Source: Planctomycetota bacterium
GTDB lineage: Bacteria; Planctomycetota; Planctomycetia; Pirellulales; UBA7805
Length of the DNA: 32,849 bases
Assembly: GCA_021413705.1 (NCBI GenBank)
Contig: JAIOPX010000416.1
Location: 1-32,849 of the forward strand
Reading direction: 5' to 3'
Of this stretch, positions 15,181 to 23,569 are shown in pieces. Position 1 is the first letter of the stretch, and the number at the start of each line of letters is the position of its first letter. The notes below the pieces were generated by a model, which saw only the letters and a list, made by a program, of their open reading frames with translations, was not told the origin of the DNA and ran no database searches. The position numbers and the translations under genes were made by a program.

Positions 15181-15446
15181 ATCAAAGATTAAGACCTTCG
15201 GACCTAGCTACGGCACGAAAAGGCCCATCACGTTTGATTGAAGCAACCAATGATGACCAGAAGTTCACACAACAAATCGTAGAACTAGTGAGACGTTCTA
15301 ACCTCACAATCGAACAAGCCGCCGAGAGAACCTACAAAGGCCAACGCTGGATAAATGTTCCCGGTGCTGACGGCATCAATAGGGAAACCGTAGAGAACCC
15401 GGCATTCACAAGATACCTAGATAGGCTACGAATTGCCCTAGGCTAG
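15177..15446 (+). CDS. Small hypothetical protein downstream of GNAT gene
   Basis: An 89-residue basic protein whose ATG overlaps the stop of the acetyltransferase gene (ATGA). It contains a helical stretch (DDQKFTQQIVELVRRSNLTIEQAAERTYKG) that resembles the first half of a helix-turn-helix, followed by a Gly-rich segment and a C-terminal helix. I recognise no family. Tight coupling suggests it works with the acetyltransferase or the upstream DNA-binding protein. Confidence 0.65.
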   Translation: MNQRLRPSDLATARKGPSRLIEATNDDQKFTQQIVELVRRSNLTIEQAAERTYKGQRWINVPGADGINRETVENPAFTRYLDRLRIALG

Positions 15447-15492
15447 TTGCGAAGCAACCAATCCACCAAATTAGATCGTTTGCAATCATCGT

Positions 15493-15527
15493 GAGAGGTT
15501 CTTAGCCTCTCTAATCCTTTTAGGATT
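15493..15527 (+). terminator. Weak tandem-hairpin terminator of the second operon
   Basis: GAGAGG/CCTCTC (15493-15498 with 15506-15511) is followed at once by AATCC/GGATT (15513-15517 with 15523-15527). There is no clean U-tract after either, so termination here is a modest guess. Confidence 0.4.
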
Positions 15528-15852
15528 CCCACAAAGGCCGCACAGATCAGAATGATTTCCATAGGGGCGTCTCGTGGTGCAGGATGAAATAGGGGCGATG
15601 ATGGTATTCTAAAGTGGACCATCGAAAAGAGCGAACCAATTTTTTAGCGGGTATGGTTCAAAAATGGTGGTTTGGAAGAGGCCCAATAATTTCCTACACG
15701 ACCCAGCGTTTTCGACCTGTACAAAAGAATACTATTTTTTATTGAATAAACCCCGTCAAGTAGTTTACATGCGTACAGTATCGGCGGCGGCAGCGGCAGC
15801 AATGAGAGGGAGCGACAAACGGCAGTAGGGCGATTGACGATTCTGTAAGCCC

Positions 15853-15960
15853 GTTTCCCATTGGCCTGGGAAACCCATTGCCTACCCATGGCGATACCCT
15901 TTTGCCTGGGTTTATTAGAATCCTATTAGAACTTGCATTTTCTGACGATACATATTAGAA
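15853..15960. promoter_or_regulatory. Right integrase arm sites and inverted repeat
   Basis: TATTAGAA occurs at 15913, 15924 and 15953; the first two are 11 bases apart, exactly as the pair at the left end. An 8-bp inverted repeat GTTTCCCA/TGGGAAAC (15853-15860 with 15867-15874) contains CCCATTGGCCTG, matching CCCATCGGCCTG at 9988. These are likely integrase arm-type or accessory-factor sites. Confidence 0.6.
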
Positions 15961-16007
15961 TGATCGTCGTGACGAAAAACGCAATAAACACCGTAAAACA
16001 AGGGTAA

Positions 16008-16091
<84 letters not shown>

Positions 16092-16203
16092 GTGGGTGAC
16101 TACTCAACAGCTTGACGACGAAACTCGGCTCTGTCAACGCCGGCTGGTTCAGGGGGCGTTGAGGCATTGGCGGCCCGTGAGTGCCTTCTCGCCGCTGCAA
16201 TCA

Positions 16204-19200
16204 TCACTCGGCCACAATCTCCACTCCGCACAGCAGCGTGCGGCCGGCGGTGGCTTTTAGTTCGATATGAAGTGCTTCCTTGGCGGAAATCTTGGAGAAC
16301 TCACGAACGACAATTTTATGGCGTGATTCACGTTCTTTGTTCAAGTCAAATTGTTTTAATACTTGCCGGCCGTCGATTGCCACGTCAAACACGCGCTCGC
16401 CGGACTGTTTCTCGTCGGGTTCGGCGAATATCAGCCGCACTGTGTAGAGCGTAGGCTCCTTGCCAGCGCCGCCAAGCGGAATGGTGAGCGAGCGCAACCC
16501 CTCGACTCCCGACGCGGCTACCCAGGCTGGACCTGTGCCCTGCATCAATCGAGGCGGCGCCGAGAACCAACGCGGGGCATCAACCTCCATCTCGATGGGC
16601 AGATCTGGGGAAGGACCGGCCACGCCCGGCAGAACGTAGTCCGGCTGGTTGTGGCTGGGCCAATCGAGCCACAATGTTCCATCTGGGGCCAGCCGATCGC
16701 CTGGCGCTCCCAAGTTGATTCCCAGCCGCTCGACTCGGCCGCTGGGGGGCTTCAGCGGACTGTACGACCAGCTATCCACTTCGGGCACATGCACCAAAGC
16801 CAACGACGTGAATACGGAGAATCCACAGTTGCAGCCTTGGGCCATGTTGGGCGCATTGAGCACGCCACCAGCCGGGATGAGGCTGTTGCGACAGCCGGAG
16901 CGGAAACCCGGCAGCCGCGTGGTCATGCCGTCGGAAACATTGCTGTAGCCGGCGGTGCCATCGCGGAATGTCAGCATGTTTTGGCTGGCGATAGCGTATC
17001 CACAATGGTGCGACGTGGTGGTGAACTCCCAAGGGATCGCATCGCCCGTGATGGGATGCGGCCGCATGATCGACTTTCCCGTCTTCACTTCATAAGACAA
17101 GCCAGGACCTCGCTGATCGATGATCCGATCGTTCCACATGATCAGCCGATCCATGCGGCTTTCCGGGTGTCCTTTGAATCCTGCTGCGGCAGCCTCTTTC
17201 TTCCACAGAGACCGACCGTTTGCGGCGCTGCGGGCTTCCATCCCTTGCTGATTGGACGTCACTACGATGTCTGTGTCCGCCGAGTGAGCCAGCCAGGTGG
17301 CAATCATGTCGATCGGCTCCTGCCACAAGACTTTGCCCGTCTCGGCGTCGAGCGCCTTGAGATATCGATGCACTCCTCCCGCGGGAACCTTTCCTTTGCG
17401 TTTCATATCTGCGTAGAGTTCTTGGATGATCCCATCGTAAAGATAAACTCTCCCACCACCTGTGGCCATCAGCGGGCAACTCTCCACTGGCGTATGAGAC
17501 CAAACAGCCTGTCCCGTGGTGCGATCCAAAGCGACGATTCGCATGGGGATGCTGCCCCGCTGCTTTTCATCGTCGAACACGGAGACCATCAACCGATTCT
17601 TGACGACCTGGATTTCACCCCAAGAGTCGGACTTGCTGGGCAACGTGAATTTGGCGAGCGTTTTCCCAGTGTCGGGGTCGATTCGCAGGCAACTCTTGGC
17701 ATAGCATAAATAGACCGCGTCCTCGGCAGCCGCCATGTGATAGCCGATGTCGTGTTGCCGGGTATCGAAATTGACGCGTCTTCCAGGACTGGTCCCTTTT
17801 TCGATGACAACCCGCCACAGCACTCGCCCCGTGTAAATATCTACCGCCGCCAAGGTCGAAACCCCCTGCAGATACATTCGGCCCCCGACGACGAGCGGGC
17901 TGGGTGGCCACAGGTGGCGATCGAAAAAGAAGCTGGTGTCGGCGGCCGGGCCTCCGAACCAGAGAATACCCAGGGGGGACGCAACCAGTTTGTCTTGCGA
18001 CATCAAGGAGTTCGCGGCATCGCCATATTCATGCGTCCAATCGGCCGCCCCGGGTAGCGCACCAGGACGGTAGAGTTTCGAATAGCCATCCTGCAGTTCG
18101 ACTTTAGCCCCTGACGTGGAATCGGCGGCAATGATTTCGGCAAGCTGCTTGTGGGCTGCGGCAGGTAAGCGCAAACAGGCCGTGCCCCCGTAGGGATGGA
18201 GGATGGGCAATATCCTGGTACGAATCGCCTGGGCATTTTCCATCCCGAAATATTTTGGATCCTTGCACCAGACAAAGTTTGCAAGATAGGGGGGCAACGA
18301 GATGCTATTAGCGTTTCCGACACGCGCGGCAATGTGCGATCCGTATCGTCCTGCCGCCACCATGCGCTCGCGCAATGCCTGGACCTTTTCGGCCGCAGGG
18401 TCGATGACGATCAACCGCAACTCAGATTGACGCAGGATCGCTTCGATCGACTCGATATCGCCGGCCCCAAAAACAACGCCGTAGCCGGCTTTTGCATTCG
18501 CTACTTTGAGCAGTGGAGACGATTGAGCTTCTTGCTTTGTGGCTGGTTTTGCAACAGATTGGGGAACGACCACAGCGGAAGGCTTCGGCTCTGTTACCTC
18601 TCCGGCAAAGCACAGCAATCGACCTTCCCGCGTCGAGACGAACAATTTGCCATCGGCCGCGATCAAAGATTGGGGAGACCCTTCGACTTCGGTCGTCCAG
18701 GTGATCCGAGCTTCATCCGATCCAGAAGAAATCCGAATCGCAAACAACAGATTCTCCCAATGTCCAAACAGATGCCGCCCGGCCAAGAGATCAATCTCCA
18801 CCGGGACGCCAATCAGTTCCCCTTCGACCAGCGGGACGTGCCGCCCAAGCCGATGCGTGGGAACTCGCCAATGGGGAACATACGCGGAAACAGGCTGCCC
18901 CCGACGGTCGGTGGCCACAGCCTTCGTGGGCTTGGAAAGGTCAATCTCCACGATCTCGTCGTGCTGAACGAAATAGACGACATCCCCTCCGATCACGGGG
19001 CGACTACATTCCAAGGGAATCAACTTGCGAGCTTCGGTATCAAGCACACGTTGGCCATGAAAGAGTCTATTGCGATGCAAAGAAAGCAGATAGTCAGATC
19101 GCTTGTCGGCCCCAAAATGGGGCTGCCGGGTGGGAGTGCCTTTCAAGCTCATATGCACCGCCGGCCCGCGGCCGCTGGGAACAAACAACCGATCGTCGCT

Positions 19201-19899
19201 GATTGCCAGATATCCTTGCGGCGCATCGTCGGTGAGCGATGTCACGACTTCGACGGACGGAGCGTGCCCGGCACTGATTGCCGGAATCTTGCCGAGATCC
19301 ACACGAAACAGTGCTGCTCCTTCAAAGGGCCACACGCCTGCCGCGTAATAGAGCCAATTGCGATCGATGACCAGTCCTCCGCGGACAGGCCACAGAGAGA
19401 TCAAGCGATCGTTGCCGATCGCGGTTCGATTGCCGAACGGCGAAGGGATTTTCCAGAGCAGTGCGCCATCCGCCGCGGACAAACAATACAGAACTCCGTC
19501 GTCGGAACCAAAATAGACGCGACCATCCGCCACCACCGGCGCCATTCGCACCGGCCCCTCCGCGAAGAACCGCCATTTTTCTCGTCCGCTGTCCACATCC
19601 AGGGCGAGAAGCGAATCTTCCGCGCTGAGTCCCACCAGCAGAGTCTTGCCCCATACCACCGGCTCTTGTGCGGCGTCGAACAGGAGTTTGGCGTCTTCGG
19701 GCCAAGCGGGCGCGGGTGGCTTGAGTTGTGTGGTCCAGGCCAGCGTCAATTTGTCGGGGAGTTGTTGAGGAGTACTAGCGGTGCGGCCCGCATCGTAGCG
19801 CCACATCGGCCAGTCCTCGGCCCGCGACAAGGAGCCGAAACTAGGGAAGCCAACGAGGAACAGCCCCAGAACTAATCGTATGTGCAGTCGCAAGGACAT
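16204..19899 (-). CDS. Large exported PQQ-like beta-propeller protein with malectin-like C-terminus
   Basis: A 1231-residue protein with a signal peptide (residues 1-27, ending SLSRAED). A first PQQ-type beta-propeller (about 28-430) carries repeats such as LLALDVDSGREKWRF and GVLYCLSAADGALLWKI. Next is a segment of about 150 residues that looks like a Rossmann/methyltransferase-like fold (GYGVVFGAGDIESIEAIL, RLIVIDPAAEKVQALRERM). A second propeller (about 615-1010) follows, with LAAVDIYTGRVLWRV and LKALDAETGKVLWQE. The C-terminus (TLYTVRLIFAEPDEKQSGER onward) resembles a malectin-type carbohydrate-binding domain. GGAGGAG six bases before the ATG supports the start. The architecture recurs in planctomycetes; its enzymatic role is not known to me. 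It lies 57 bases downstream of the oxidoreductase gene on the same strand, so the two may be co-transcribed. Confidence 0.88.
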   Translation of the reverse strand: MSLRLHIRLVLGLFLVGFPSFGSLSRAEDWPMWRYDAGRTASTPQQLPDKLTLAWTTQLKPPAPAWPEDAKLLFDAAQEPVVWGKTLLVGLSAEDSLLALDVDSGREKWRFFAEGPVRMAPVVADGRVYFGSDDGVLYCLSAADGALLWKIPSPFGNRTAIGNDRLISLWPVRGGLVIDRNWLYYAAGVWPFEGAALFRVDLGKIPAISAGHAPSVEVVTSLTDDAPQGYLAISDDRLFVPSGRGPAVHMSLKGTPTRQPHFGADKRSDYLLSLHRNRLFHGQRVLDTEARKLIPLECSRPVIGGDVVYFVQHDEIVEIDLSKPTKAVATDRRGQPVSAYVPHWRVPTHRLGRHVPLVEGELIGVPVEIDLLAGRHLFGHWENLLFAIRISSGSDEARITWTTEVEGSPQSLIAADGKLFVSTREGRLLCFAGEVTEPKPSAVVVPQSVAKPATKQEAQSSPLLKVANAKAGYGVVFGAGDIESIEAILRQSELRLIVIDPAAEKVQALRERMVAAGRYGSHIAARVGNANSISLPPYLANFVWCKDPKYFGMENAQAIRTRILPILHPYGGTACLRLPAAAHKQLAEIIAADSTSGAKVELQDGYSKLYRPGALPGAADWTHEYGDAANSLMSQDKLVASPLGILWFGGPAADTSFFFDRHLWPPSPLVVGGRMYLQGVSTLAAVDIYTGRVLWRVVIEKGTSPGRRVNFDTRQHDIGYHMAAAEDAVYLCYAKSCLRIDPDTGKTLAKFTLPSKSDSWGEIQVVKNRLMVSVFDDEKQRGSIPMRIVALDRTTGQAVWSHTPVESCPLMATGGGRVYLYDGIIQELYADMKRKGKVPAGGVHRYLKALDAETGKVLWQEPIDMIATWLAHSADTDIVVTSNQQGMEARSAANGRSLWKKEAAAAGFKGHPESRMDRLIMWNDRIIDQRGPGLSYEVKTGKSIMRPHPITGDAIPWEFTTTSHHCGYAIASQNMLTFRDGTAGYSNVSDGMTTRLPGFRSGCRNSLIPAGGVLNAPNMAQGCNCGFSVFTSLALVHVPEVDSWSYSPLKPPSGRVERLGINLGAPGDRLAPDGTLWLDWPSHNQPDYVLPGVAGPSPDLPIEMEVDAPRWFSAPPRLMQGTGPAWVAASGVEGLRSLTIPLGGAGKEPTLYTVRLIFAEPDEKQSGERVFDVAIDGRQVLKQFDLNKERESRHKIVVREFSKISAKEALHIELKATAGRTLLCGVEIVAE

Positions 19900-19956
19900 T
19901 TCGAACTCCTCCGCAGCGATCCAACTGAGCGGCCAGTTGGCTATTGTCGGAGTTCT

Positions 19957-21258
19957 TTAGCCAATTTTCCACTCCCGTGGAGCGCGGGATCGCAGACCAT
20001 TGGCTTCCGCATCCCCGACAAACTCTTCTTTGGAGGGGTCAAAAGTGAGTTTCCGCTTCAGAATCCAGGAGAGTGCCGTCGCGTGGCAGGTGATGTGAGA
20101 GTGGCGCATCACGCTGGGATTGCAGATCGTCTTGCCGCGATTCTTAATACAGTCGAAGAAATTGCGGGCGTGTGCCACCACATCCAGGCCGTCGATCTTT
20201 CCTGTGGATGGCGGCAACTCACTGCGGAGCGATTCCGGCTTCAGGTCCAGTTCCGCCTTGTCCCCGGTCTCCACCGAGCCGGCTTCGCCAACGAACTTCA
20301 CCGGGCAGATGCCCACGCTGTTGTTCCAGTTGGGCCGGCGATCCTTGAACGGGTTCGGCAAAAAGTCGAGCACCAACTTCACGCCATTGGCATAGCGACA
20401 GGTGACATTCGTGTCCGACGGCTCATATTCCACGGGCATGGTGTCGTCGGCACTGTTGGCCCATTGGCACAGATCGACGGTGTGAGCGCCCCAGTCGAGC
20501 AACCTGGCGCCCGATTCGAAATCGAAATACCCGCGCCAGCCGCCGCGCACATACGCTGGGTTATATGGCCTCCAGGGAGCGGTCCCGAGCCACAGGTTCC
20601 AATCGACCACATCGCGCGGCGGCACCGACTCCGCCGGAAGCCAATCGTTTTTTAATACCGGCATGTAGACCGAAGCATAGAGCGTCTGGAGCTTGCCGAG
20701 CTTTCCCGTTTGCGCGAGTTGAACCGCCTGCTGAAAGTTCGGTACGCTCCGTCGTTGGGTACCGGCTTGATAAACCCGGCCCGTCTTTTTCATCGCTGCT
20801 TCCACTTCCTGGCAGTTGGCAATCGTCAGGCCGCACGGCTTCTCGCTGTAAACGTCTTTGCCTGCTTCAGCCGCCAGGATGGAGGCCGGGGCATGCCAGC
20901 GATCTCCGGTGGCGATCAGCACGGCGTCGATGTCCTTGCGGTCCAACAGTTCGCGAAAGTCGCGATAGAGCTTGCACTTTTCATTGCCTTGCTGCTTATC
21001 GACCAGCGTCTTGCCAGCATTGCGTCGGCTGGCCTGTACGTCGGCAATCGCCACGCACTCCATCTCAGGCAATTTGAACATGCCCCCCAGAACGTGCGTG
21101 GCGCGAGGGCCGATGCCGATCACACCCAGGCGAATCTTGTCGCTGGGAGCAGTGCGAGCGGTGGCGCCGAGAACATGGGGAGAAATGATCGCAGGTAATG
21201 AACTTGCTGCCGCAGCGGTCAGTGATGTTTTGAGAAAGTGGCGACGAGTGGGCTTCAT
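19957..21258 (-). CDS. Tat-exported Gfo/Idh/MocA-family oxidoreductase
   Basis: The ATG at 21258 gives a start of MKPTRRHFLKTS, a twin-arginine signal, and has GAAAGAG upstream; a TTG five codons earlier is less likely. The NAD(P)-binding Rossmann domain follows (IRLGVIGIGPRATHVLGGMF), with VLIATGDRWHA and the EKP motif (YSEKPCGLTI) typical of the family. The C-terminal alpha/beta domain includes LDWGAHTVDLCQWA. Family members oxidise or reduce sugar hydroxyls; periplasmic ones usually carry tightly bound NAD. The neighbouring DUF1080 gene belongs to the 3-keto-disaccharide hydrolase family, which fits a 3-keto-glycoside pathway; that link is inference. Two related oxidoreductases are encoded further right. 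Confidence 0.92.
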   Translation of the reverse strand: MKPTRRHFLKTSLTAAAASSLPAIISPHVLGATARTAPSDKIRLGVIGIGPRATHVLGGMFKLPEMECVAIADVQASRRNAGKTLVDKQQGNEKCKLYRDFRELLDRKDIDAVLIATGDRWHAPASILAAEAGKDVYSEKPCGLTIANCQEVEAAMKKTGRVYQAGTQRRSVPNFQQAVQLAQTGKLGKLQTLYASVYMPVLKNDWLPAESVPPRDVVDWNLWLGTAPWRPYNPAYVRGGWRGYFDFESGARLLDWGAHTVDLCQWANSADDTMPVEYEPSDTNVTCRYANGVKLVLDFLPNPFKDRRPNWNNSVGICPVKFVGEAGSVETGDKAELDLKPESLRSELPPSTGKIDGLDVVAHARNFFDCIKNRGKTICNPSVMRHSHITCHATALSWILKRKLTFDPSKEEFVGDAEANGLRSRAPREWKIG

Positions 21259-21273
21259 GATGTGCTCTTTCAA

Positions 21274-21364
21274 GTAGGGTGGGTGCTTGCACCCACGCGG
21301 TTTCTTTCACGTAACGATCGATCTTTTTTCAACCGATAACGGTGGGTGCAAGCACCCACCCTAC
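21274..21364. repeat. 23-bp inverted repeat between oxidoreductase and DUF1080 genes
   Basis: The 23 bases at 21274-21296 (GTAGGGTGGGTGCTTGCACC and three more) are the exact reverse complement of 21342-21364. Each arm also contains its own small palindrome, GGGTGC-TT-GCACCC. The pair fills most of the space between two co-directional genes. It has the form of a bacterial interspersed palindromic (REP-like) element and could fold in mRNA. Confidence 0.85.
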
Positions 21365-21366
21365 CA

Positions 21367-22038
21367 CTATGGTCGCAGCGCTTCCTTGAGTTGCGCTTCG
21401 CCTAATCCACCCAGTTCGAGCTTGGGGTTCTTGATCAACTTCAACCCGCGATATTCGACCTTGATCGGCGGCCCGGAATGGATCTGTAAAGCAATGCGCC
21501 CTTCACGCTCACCTTTCGGGTCGCGCAGGGCCGTGCAGAGTTTGCCGTTGATGGCCGTCCAGATCGAGTCGCCGTACGTCAGGATCTCATAGCGATTCCA
21601 TTCGCCCGGCTTGACGGCCTGCGCACCGACCTCATTCTTGTCGAGCAGGCCACGTCCATGCTCATGATAGAGCTTGCCCCACCAACCTTCGCCGACATCC
21701 GCTTGATACCCCTTGGCGTGGCCGTCCGCGCCGCGCTGGCTGCGGAACTGGATGCCGGCATTACCATTGTTGGGGGTCAAACGTACTTCGCAAGAAAGAT
21801 AGAAATCACCGACCGGTGTATCGCTCCACAAAAACGTATTGTGCGGCACATTCTCTGTGGATTGCCCTACGATCGAGCCCTCCACGACGGACCAATACTT
21901 CATATCCGCCGCATCGTCGCTCCAGCCGGCAAGATCTCGGCCGTTAAAGAAATTCGCCACGGGTTCGGCGGCAGCAGCAATCCATCCAAAGAGGAAAACA
22001 CAAACGCTGGCCAGCGCACCTTGGGCAACAGATGTCAT
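21367..22038 (-). CDS. DUF1080 / 3-keto-disaccharide hydrolase family protein
   Basis: A 223-residue exported protein with a signal peptide (MTSVAQGALASVCVFLFGWI, cleavage near AAAAEP). The rest is one jelly-roll domain of PF06439. Landmarks are FFNGRDLAGW near the start, WSVVEGSIVGQS, GDFYLSCEVRL, NAGIQFRSQ, WNRYEIL, and IALQIHSGPPIKVEYRGLKLI at the end. Characterised members hydrolyse 3-keto-glycosides; others may only bind sugars. It is upstream of and co-directional with the Tat-exported oxidoreductase, a pairing that fits oxidation of a sugar at C3 followed by bond cleavage. The start ATG lacks a strong ribosome site. Confidence 0.9.
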   Translation of the reverse strand: MTSVAQGALASVCVFLFGWIAAAAEPVANFFNGRDLAGWSDDAADMKYWSVVEGSIVGQSTENVPHNTFLWSDTPVGDFYLSCEVRLTPNNGNAGIQFRSQRGADGHAKGYQADVGEGWWGKLYHEHGRGLLDKNEVGAQAVKPGEWNRYEILTYGDSIWTAINGKLCTALRDPKGEREGRIALQIHSGPPIKVEYRGLKLIKNPKLELGGLGEAQLKEALRP

Positions 22039-22261
22039 GGGAGATCTCGGGGAAGGTGGGGCATGGAACCAGAGGAGATTCTACACGATTCGCCAAATTG
22101 TTAGCGCGACTCACGGCTTGCCGAACTTGGCTCGAGCAACTTTCATGGAAGACCAACCGGCCAACAACTCCGGGGCGGAGGCTGTTCGATTTTTAGGAAC
22201 CAAAAATGCGACGGCCTCTTTAGGAATACACCATCCTCACGAAATGATTTCCGACGCTCTA

Positions 22262-23425
22262 TCAGCAATTCCCTTTCTTCCGCCGCCAGGCGAGCAGACC
22301 CAGGCCCGCCAAGCCCAAGGCTGCCAGAACGAACGTCGAAGGCTCGGGGACGGCTTCCTGTTGTTGCTCGAATCCGACATAGGTGTAGTCGTCCAAGGCG
22401 ATGTAGCGAACTTGTGCCGCCGTCAGCGTTGCTGAGGAAGTCAGGCTTGAGCCTATGAGTGCTTCCAGAGCCAACTCGTGATCTCCTTTCCAACGAAACG
22501 CCCAGTCGAAAGTTGCAGGGTTCACGCCCAGCGCGCCACTGGGACTGCCGTCGAACACCAGGTCCAGCGTGCCACCGCTAAAGTTCAAGGCTCCGCCGCT
22601 GCTGTTGTCTTCCGTCAGTCCATCGAGTTGCCCCCCATCCTGCGAAACGCGAAGTGTGTTGCCTCCGCCACCCCAATTGATACTGCCGGTGACCGTCCCA
22701 CCTCTGACGATCGCCAAAGAACCATCATTTACGAAGAGGTTGTTCGTAAACAGGCGGCCGGTGCCGTCGGTGGTGGAAGCACCGGCGGAACCGAAGACAA
22801 TTTGCCCTGTTGTGGTCACATTGAAACCGTTCATATTCATGATGCTCGCGCCGCCGCCACCAATGTAGACGGGACCGCTGCCGACATTCATATGGGCGCC
22901 CAGGCTGATGGTTCCTGGCGTGCTCTTTTCAAAGTATCCGGTGACGTTCGACGTGGCGGCGGTAGTTACATTCACGGTTCCGCTCCATAGGTAAAGCGAT
23001 GCCGTCGTGTCGCCTGTACCAAATGTGAATGTCGAGCCGTCTTCAATGCGCATACTATTGGACGTGATTGCCCCCGTGCTGCGCGTCACGATACCGGGAC
23101 CGCCCAGACCGCCAATGTGAATTTCATTATTCACCTCCAAGTTGTTACTTGTCAGGGCGAGAGTTCCCGAGGTGTACGCATCGTTCAGGTCCAGGATCGT
23201 GGCGTCGAGCGTGACGACATGCCCAGGATTGATGCGAGCTTCATCGGCGTTGGCCACCGAACCCGGATAACCAGACCCAACACCCCATGTGGCCGATGTA
23301 GTCCACGGTCCAGATGCACTGGAGTTGTAGGTGACGGCCTGCGCCTGCATGCAAATCGCCAGTCCCAAAAACATGCCGGTCAGGATAATCGCCAGTTTCG
23401 TTGTGAATAAATTGCGCGTAATCAT
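22262..23425 (-). CDS. PEP-CTERM sorted surface protein
   Basis: The ATG at 23425 is chosen because AAGGAG lies six bases upstream; an extended frame to 23509 has no such site. The 387-residue product has a signal peptide (TKLAIILTGMFLGLAICMQA, cleavage near AQA). A long Gly/Thr/Asn/Ser-rich beta-helical region follows, with repeated short strands (NLEVNNEIHIGGLGG, GTVNVTTAAT). It ends in the sorting signal VPEPSTF, a hydrophobic helix (VLAALGLAGLGLLAW) and RRKK. PEP-CTERM proteins are processed by exosortase and handed to the surface or matrix; no exosortase gene is in the window. It lies 144 bases downstream of the FecR-like gene on the same strand. Confidence 0.9.
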   Translation of the reverse strand: MITRNLFTTKLAIILTGMFLGLAICMQAQAVTYNSSASGPWTTSATWGVGSGYPGSVANADEARINPGHVVTLDATILDLNDAYTSGTLALTSNNLEVNNEIHIGGLGGPGIVTRSTGAITSNSMRIEDGSTFTFGTGDTTASLYLWSGTVNVTTAATSNVTGYFEKSTPGTISLGAHMNVGSGPVYIGGGGASIMNMNGFNVTTTGQIVFGSAGASTTDGTGRLFTNNLFVNDGSLAIVRGGTVTGSINWGGGGNTLRVSQDGGQLDGLTEDNSSGGALNFSGGTLDLVFDGSPSGALGVNPATFDWAFRWKGDHELALEALIGSSLTSSATLTAAQVRYIALDDYTYVGFEQQQEAVPEPSTFVLAALGLAGLGLLAWRRKKGNC

Positions 23426-23569
23426 TTCCAACTCCTTGTGAAAGAGAAAACAGAAACAAATTGAAGTGATACGTACGACGAGATATTCTTGACTTCGATA
23501 TGACCGCAATTTATTGAATTGTCTCCTTGTGTTTGACTTTCATGCTCGTCCCTCGCCAGCGCTTTGAGC

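Larger units (their letters stand above)
15447..16007. other. Non-coding right end of the element
   Basis: About 560 bases with no credible gene. It holds two adjacent hairpins after the operon, a copy of TGGTGCAGGA at 15575-15584, and the right attachment arm. The short frames present lack ribosome sites and overlap these signals. Confidence 0.6.

Noticed and set aside
15644..15889. 81-codon minus frame near the right end of the element
   Set aside because: It crosses the right arm inverted repeat and lacks a ribosome site; composition is not like the element's genes.
16363..17709. Plus-strand frame of 448 codons
   Set aside because: Also antisense to the PQQ-propeller gene; Arg/His-rich translation typical of shadow frames in G+C-rich DNA.
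18196..19875. Plus-strand frame of 559 codons
   Set aside because: Antisense to the PQQ-propeller gene, whose repeats are unmistakable. The translation has no recognisable domain.
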